19,524 nt of DNA, from the NCBI GenBank assembly GCA_011524785.1, contig WTJQ01000436.1:1-19524 (forward strand), in the 5' to 3' direction. Shown here in pieces: positions 15,593-19,524 of this stretch (its first letter is position 1; every line of letters starts with the position of its first letter). The stretch comes from Planctomycetota bacterium. GTDB taxonomy: Bacteria; Planctomycetota; UBA1135; GCA-002686595. Position numbers and translations under genes: made by a program. The notes below the pieces were generated by a model, which did no database searches, had not been told where the DNA came from, and worked only from the letters and a program-made list of their open reading frames with translations.

Positions 15593-15982
15593 TCAGTTGA
15601 GCGGCTCCTGGGCCGCCTTGGCACGCCTCGGAGGCTCCCTGTCTGGGAGTCCGTCCGGGTCACGGCACAGCCGCTTGGGAGCCTGGAGGAGGGCGGTCGG
15701 ACGACGGGGCTCGTGCCCGCTGGCCCTGCTCGCGCTGGGTCCCGTGGGGGAGCCAGTCCTGGGATCCGGTTCAGGGCTGGTGGGCCTCCGCGCGGGGCGG
15801 AGGGCGCGAAGCGGAGGGCGCAGGGCGCCGACCCCCCGCACTCGCGAGGCCTTCCCCCGGACGAGCGCCGACCACCTCCCAGCGTCTCGCCGGCCATGGG
15901 GGGCGGTCGGACGTCCCGAACCCCGGACCACACCCACGCCGCCAAGGCGTGAGGACCGAATCCCTCGCACCCTCGACCGCTC
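15593..15982. other. Non-coding stretch between convergent rplQ and dnaE
   Basis: No convincing gene is visible in about 390 bases: the open frames here are low-complexity Gly/Arg/Pro products without a family resemblance or ribosome binding site. It contains a short direct repeat, GCGGAGGGCGC at 15797-15807 and 15811-15821 (14-base period). It also contains a 6-bp hairpin, CACGCC-gccaa-GGCGTG (15935-15951), that could act on the dnaE transcript. Confidence 0.6.
15797..15821. repeat. Short tandem direct repeat (11-base unit, two copies)
   Basis: GCGGAGGGCGC occurs at 15797-15807 and again at 15811-15821, separated by GAA. A further partial GGGCGC follows at about 15823. The copies are identical but short and GC-rich, so chance or slippage is a sufficient explanation. 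Confidence 0.5.
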
Positions 15983-15993
15983 TCAGGAGCGGT
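15976..15993 (-). terminator. Hairpin spanning the dnaE stop codon
   Basis: Read on the - strand, ACCGCTC and GAGCGGT form a 7-bp stem whose 4-base loop CTGA contains the dnaE stop codon (15983-15985). A second 6-bp hairpin lies at 15935-15951. Neither has a T-run, so a role in termination or 3'-end stability is only a possibility. Confidence 0.35.
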
Positions 15994-18900
15994 AGAGGCC
16001 CGGGGCGCCCTCACCCAGGAGCTGGATGAGCGAGCGGGCGAGCTCCTCGGAGAGCTGGACGCTCCAGTCCCGTGACGGCCGCACGCGGCGCACCACCCCG
16101 TCGTCCCCGCGCACGTTCAGGAGCAGGGGGCTCCGCCCCTTGTGGCTCTCGACCAGGCCGGCGAGGGCATCCAGGTGCCCCTCGTCCCCGGGCTCGAGCT
16201 GGACCGAGAGCCCGCCGCGGAAGTGCTCCAGGGCCTCTCCCAGGGTCCAGACCTCGTCGAGCAGGAGGCCGGGCTCCTCCCGGGAGTCGTCCATCTTGGC
16301 CTGGACCACGAGCACCGCCCCGTCCTCGATCTTGTCGCTGACCTCCGCCCAGGTGCGGGGGAACACCGTCACCGGGATCGAGCCGTGCAGGTCCTCCAGG
16401 CGGAAGCGGGCCATCTTCATCCCCGCCGAGCGCCCCTTCCGGACCACGTTCTCCGCCAGCTGCAGCACGAGGCCGGCGACGCGCACCTCCGTGCCGCCCT
16501 CCAGGTCCCCGAGCTGGGGGATGGGGCTGCTGGAGAGCAGGGCGCAGATCCCAGCGCGCTCCTCCAGCGGGTGGCCCGTGAGGTAGTAGCCCAGGACCTC
16601 GTGCTCCAGGGCCAGGGACTCCGAGCTGCTCAGCTCGATGGTGTCGTCGATCCCATCGCTCTCGGGGACCGTCTCCTCGTCGCCGCTCCCTCCCATGGCG
16701 TCGAACATCGAGACCTGACCCGAACGGCGGTCGGCCGCTGCATCGTTGGCGTCCTTCATGGCGCCCTCCAGGGCGGCCAGGATCGCCCCGCGCCCGTGGC
16801 CGGTCTCGTCGAACGCGCCGGCCTTGATCAGCGCCTCCCAGCAGATCTTCCCGACGATCGCCGGGTCGGCCTCCTTCACGATGCTGTGGAGCCCGAGGGG
16901 TTTCTCGTGCTCCTGCAGTCGCGCTCGGGCTGCGACGACCTCCTCGATCGCCTTCTTGCCCGTGCCCTTGATGGCACCGAAGCCGAAGCGGATCCGCCCC
17001 TCACCCTCGGGGAGGAACTCCCAGTTGGAGTGACGAATGGAGGGCGGGGCGACCTCGATGTCGCAGCGTCGGCACTCGTCGAGGAAGGACTTCACCTTGT
17101 CCGAGTCGCCCATCTCGCACGAGAAGTTGGCGGCCAGGAACGCAGTGCGGTGGTTCGCCTTCAGGTACGCCGTCTGGTACGTGATCAGGGCGTAGGCGGC
17201 GGAGTGCGACTTGTTGAAGCCGTAGCCCCCGAACTTGACGATGTTGTCCCAGATCTGCTGCGCCACGTCTCTTGCGCAGCCGTTCGCCTCGGCGCCGTCG
17301 AGGAACTGCGAGGAGAACTTCTCCATGATCTCCGGCTTCTTCTTGCCCATCGCCTTGCGCAGGTTGTCTGCGTCGTTGAGCGAGAAGCCGGCGAGCTCCA
17401 CCGATGCGAGCATGACCTGCTCCTGGTAGACGATGCAGCCGTAGGTGTCCTCCAGGATCTTCTGGAGGCTCTCGTGGTCGTAGGTGATGGCCTCACGACC
17501 GTGCTTGCGGTCCACGAACATCTCGACCATGCCCGACTCCAGCGGGCCTGGCCGGTAGAGAGCGAGGACGGCGACGAGGTCCTCGAAGCAGTCGGGCCGC
17601 AGTCGCGCCAGGAGCTTGCGCATGCCCTCCGACTCGAGTTGGAAGACGCCGAGCGTGTCGCCGGCCATCAGCATGTCGTAGGTCCGGCGGTCGCCCTGGG
17701 GGAGGTCGTCTGGGTCCGGCGCCTCGACGCCCAGCCGGCCGAGGTAGCTCAGGCAGCGGTCGATGATGGTGAGGGTCCGCAGGCCCAGGTAGTCCATCTT
17801 CAGCAGGCCCAGCTCCTCGAGCTGCGGCGCCGGGAACTGCGTGGTGATGTCGTCGCCGTTCCGAGCGAGAGGGACGAAGTCGACCGTGGGGCCGGGTGTG
17901 ATGACGACGCCGGCGGCGTGCGTGCTGGCGTGGCGCGCGAGGCCCTCCAGGGGCATCGAGTACTGGAAGAGGTCGGCCCACTCCTGGCCGCGGTCCCGGA
18001 ACGCCTGCAGGTCAGCGTCCTGGGCGAGCGCGTCCTTGAGGGACGGGGCGCCGGGGCCGCTGGGGATCTTCTTGGCCAGCTGGTCCACGTCGCGCAGGGG
18101 GATGTCGAGCACCCGCCCGACGTCGCGCACGACCGAGCGCGAGGCCAGGGTCCCGAAGGTCACGATCTGCGTGACGCAGTCGCTGCCGTAGCGATCTCGG
18201 GTGTACTGGATGACCCGCTCGCGCCCCTCCTTGCAGAAGTCGATGTCGATGTCGGGCATCGACACGCGCGAGGAGTTCAGGAAGCGCTCGAACAGCAGGT
18301 CGTAGTGCAGCGGGTCCAGCCGCGTGATGTCGAGCAGGTAGGCCACGATGGAGCCTGCCGCGGAGCCTCGGCCGGGGCCCACAGGGATGTCGTGGTCGCG
18401 GGCCCACTTGATGAGGTCCCACACGATCAGGAAGTAGGACACGAAGCCCAGGTCCCGGATCACGCCCTTCTCGTGCTCGAGCCGCTGCCGGGCCGCGGTC
18501 TGGTCCCCGGGGTAGCGCAGCTGGAGGGCCTCCTCGAGGAGGCGGTCGAAGAGCTGGTCGGGGCTCTCGCCAGTGTCGGGCCGGAACTCCGGCACGTGGT
18601 AGGTGCCGAACTGGAAGTCGAACCCGACCTGCTCGGCGACGTCCATGGTCGCGGTGACCGAGCCCGGCAGGTCGCGGAACATGTGGGCCATCTCCGCGCG
18701 CGTCTTGAAGAAGAGCGTGTCGGTCTCGAACCGGAAGCGCTTCTCGTCGGCCTTCTTGGCGCCCGTGTTGATGCAGAGCAGGACGTCCTGGGCCTGGCAG
18801 TCCTCGTGCCGCAGGTAGTGGATGTCGTTGGTCGCGACCAGCGGGATCCCCGTGCGCTGGTTGAGGCGGACCAGGGACTCGTTGACCTTGTCCTGGATGT

Positions 18901-19450
18901 CGATGCCGTTGCGCTGCAGCTCCAGCCAGAAGTGGTCCGGGCCGAAGAGGTCGCGCAGGTGGATCGCCATGTCCTCGGCCTCCTGCTGCTTGTCGCGCAG
19001 GAACAGCTGGTTGATCCGGCCAGCCAGGCAGCCGGAGAGGCACGAGATCCCCTCGGCGTGCTTGCTGAGCAGCTCCATGTCGATGCGCGGCCGGAAGTGC
19101 ATTCCGTTGACGAAGGCCTCGGAGGTCAGCTTCGACAGGTTCCGGAAGCCCGTCTCGTTGCGCGCGATCAGGGTGAGGTGGTTGTAGCCGTTGCCGTCCT
19201 TCTTGCTGTGGCGCTCCGTCATCGAGCGCTGGGCGATGTACACCTCGCAGCCGACCAGCGGCTTGACGCCCCCGCGCGTGCACTCCGTGTACAGCTCGAC
19301 CGCGCCGTACATGTTCCCGTGGTCCGTCAGGGCCAGGGCCCGCTGGCCATCGTCGTTGCACGCCTTCACCATGTCCTTGATCCGGTTGGCGCCGTCGAGC
19401 AGCGAGTACTCGGAGTGGACGTGCAGGTGGACGAAGTCCGGTGCGCTCAT
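15983..19450 (-). CDS. dnaE: DNA polymerase III alpha subunit
   Basis: DnaE is the catalytic subunit of the replicative DNA polymerase. The 1155-residue product is full length for the DnaE1 type. The N-terminal PHP domain (about 5-215) has HLHVHSEYS, TDHGN, GCEVYIA and ATNDIHYL, keeping the metal ligands. The polymerase domain has GPGRGSAAGSIVAYLL (358-373), PDIDIDF (399-405) with two catalytic aspartates, and KMDYLGL (551-557) with the third, Asp553. LYRPGPLESGM and GFNKSHSAAYALITYQTAYL are also diagnostic. A helix-hairpin-helix region (about 820-885) and an OB fold (about 988-1036) follow. It is transcribed toward rplQ. No Shine-Dalgarno sequence is seen before the ATG (19448-19450); only 74 bases of upstream sequence are present. 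Confidence 0.98.
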   Translation of the reverse strand: MSAPDFVHLHVHSEYSLLDGANRIKDMVKACNDDGQRALALTDHGNMYGAVELYTECTRGGVKPLVGCEVYIAQRSMTERHSKKDGNGYNHLTLIARNETGFRNLSKLTSEAFVNGMHFRPRIDMELLSKHAEGISCLSGCLAGRINQLFLRDKQQEAEDMAIHLRDLFGPDHFWLELQRNGIDIQDKVNESLVRLNQRTGIPLVATNDIHYLRHEDCQAQDVLLCINTGAKKADEKRFRFETDTLFFKTRAEMAHMFRDLPGSVTATMDVAEQVGFDFQFGTYHVPEFRPDTGESPDQLFDRLLEEALQLRYPGDQTAARQRLEHEKGVIRDLGFVSYFLIVWDLIKWARDHDIPVGPGRGSAAGSIVAYLLDITRLDPLHYDLLFERFLNSSRVSMPDIDIDFCKEGRERVIQYTRDRYGSDCVTQIVTFGTLASRSVVRDVGRVLDIPLRDVDQLAKKIPSGPGAPSLKDALAQDADLQAFRDRGQEWADLFQYSMPLEGLARHASTHAAGVVITPGPTVDFVPLARNGDDITTQFPAPQLEELGLLKMDYLGLRTLTIIDRCLSYLGRLGVEAPDPDDLPQGDRRTYDMLMAGDTLGVFQLESEGMRKLLARLRPDCFEDLVAVLALYRPGPLESGMVEMFVDRKHGREAITYDHESLQKILEDTYGCIVYQEQVMLASVELAGFSLNDADNLRKAMGKKKPEIMEKFSSQFLDGAEANGCARDVAQQIWDNIVKFGGYGFNKSHSAAYALITYQTAYLKANHRTAFLAANFSCEMGDSDKVKSFLDECRRCDIEVAPPSIRHSNWEFLPEGEGRIRFGFGAIKGTGKKAIEEVVAARARLQEHEKPLGLHSIVKEADPAIVGKICWEALIKAGAFDETGHGRGAILAALEGAMKDANDAAADRRSGQVSMFDAMGGSGDEETVPESDGIDDTIELSSSESLALEHEVLGYYLTGHPLEERAGICALLSSSPIPQLGDLEGGTEVRVAGLVLQLAENVVRKGRSAGMKMARFRLEDLHGSIPVTVFPRTWAEVSDKIEDGAVLVVQAKMDDSREEPGLLLDEVWTLGEALEHFRGGLSVQLEPGDEGHLDALAGLVESHKGRSPLLLNVRGDDGVVRRVRPSRDWSVQLSEELARSLIQLLGEGAPGLYRS

Positions 19451-19524
19451 GGGGCTCGGGGGGGCGTGGCTCTTGGCGGACGTGCTGGAGACGCCGTGGC
19501 CCTGGGCCGCGGCGGGGAGTGGGG

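Noticed and set aside
15572..15952. 126-residue + strand open frame downstream of rplQ
   Set aside because: It starts inside the terminator stem, has no ribosome binding site or family resemblance, and is Gly/Arg/Pro-rich, as expected for random GC-rich DNA.
18012..19361. 449-residue - strand open frame overlapping dnaE in another frame
   Set aside because: dnaE in its own frame has all catalytic motifs through this region; the alternative is Arg/Pro/Ala-rich shadow sequence.

Overview
The window is a GC-rich bacterial chromosome segment, with codon third positions mostly G or C. It carries one long, co-directional ribosomal-protein superoperon on the + strand (S10, spc and alpha operons fused head to tail), followed by a convergent DNA polymerase III alpha gene (dnaE) on the - strand. 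Several sequence traits suggest a Planctomycetota-like lineage: the S19 and L2 C-terminal motifs, the S13 C-terminus GKKSVKGMK, no rpmD (L30) between rpsE and rplO, no map between adk and infA, and an EF-G-type gene directly before rpsJ without tuf. This placement comes from remembered family features, not from a search, and is tentative.

Layout: positions 2-616 are the C-terminal part of an EF-G-like translation factor, cut by the left edge, with a divergent domain IV. Positions 617-912 are non-coding and hold a GC hairpin, a good sigma70-type promoter (TTGACC-17-TACTCT) and two predicted leader hairpins before rpsJ. From 913 to 9532 run rpsJ, a hairpin-rich 181-base gap, then rplC-rplD-rplW-rplB-rpsS-rplV-rpsC-rplP-rpmC-rpsQ-rplN-rplX-rplE-rpsN-rpsH-rplF-rplR-rpsE. 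From 9550 to 15532 run rplO-secY-adk-infA-rpmJ-rpsM-rpsK-rpsD-rpoA-rplQ. A 14-bp perfect hairpin at 15554-15592 closes the operon. About 390 bases of apparently non-coding DNA follow, and then dnaE (19450 to 15983, - strand). The final 74 bases show nothing identifiable.

Together the genes supply most of both ribosomal subunits, initiation factor IF-1, the Sec translocon channel, adenylate kinase and the RNA polymerase alpha subunit. Many junctions overlap by one or four bases (ATGA or TGATG), which implies translational coupling. I found no mobile element, CRISPR array, tRNA or rRNA gene, and no clear novel multi-gene system. The most interesting items are the degenerate EF-G next to the S10 operon, the structured S10 leader and rpsJ-rplC gap, the arginine-rich IF-1 tail whose codons double as the rpmJ ribosome binding site, and the acidic tail on L15.
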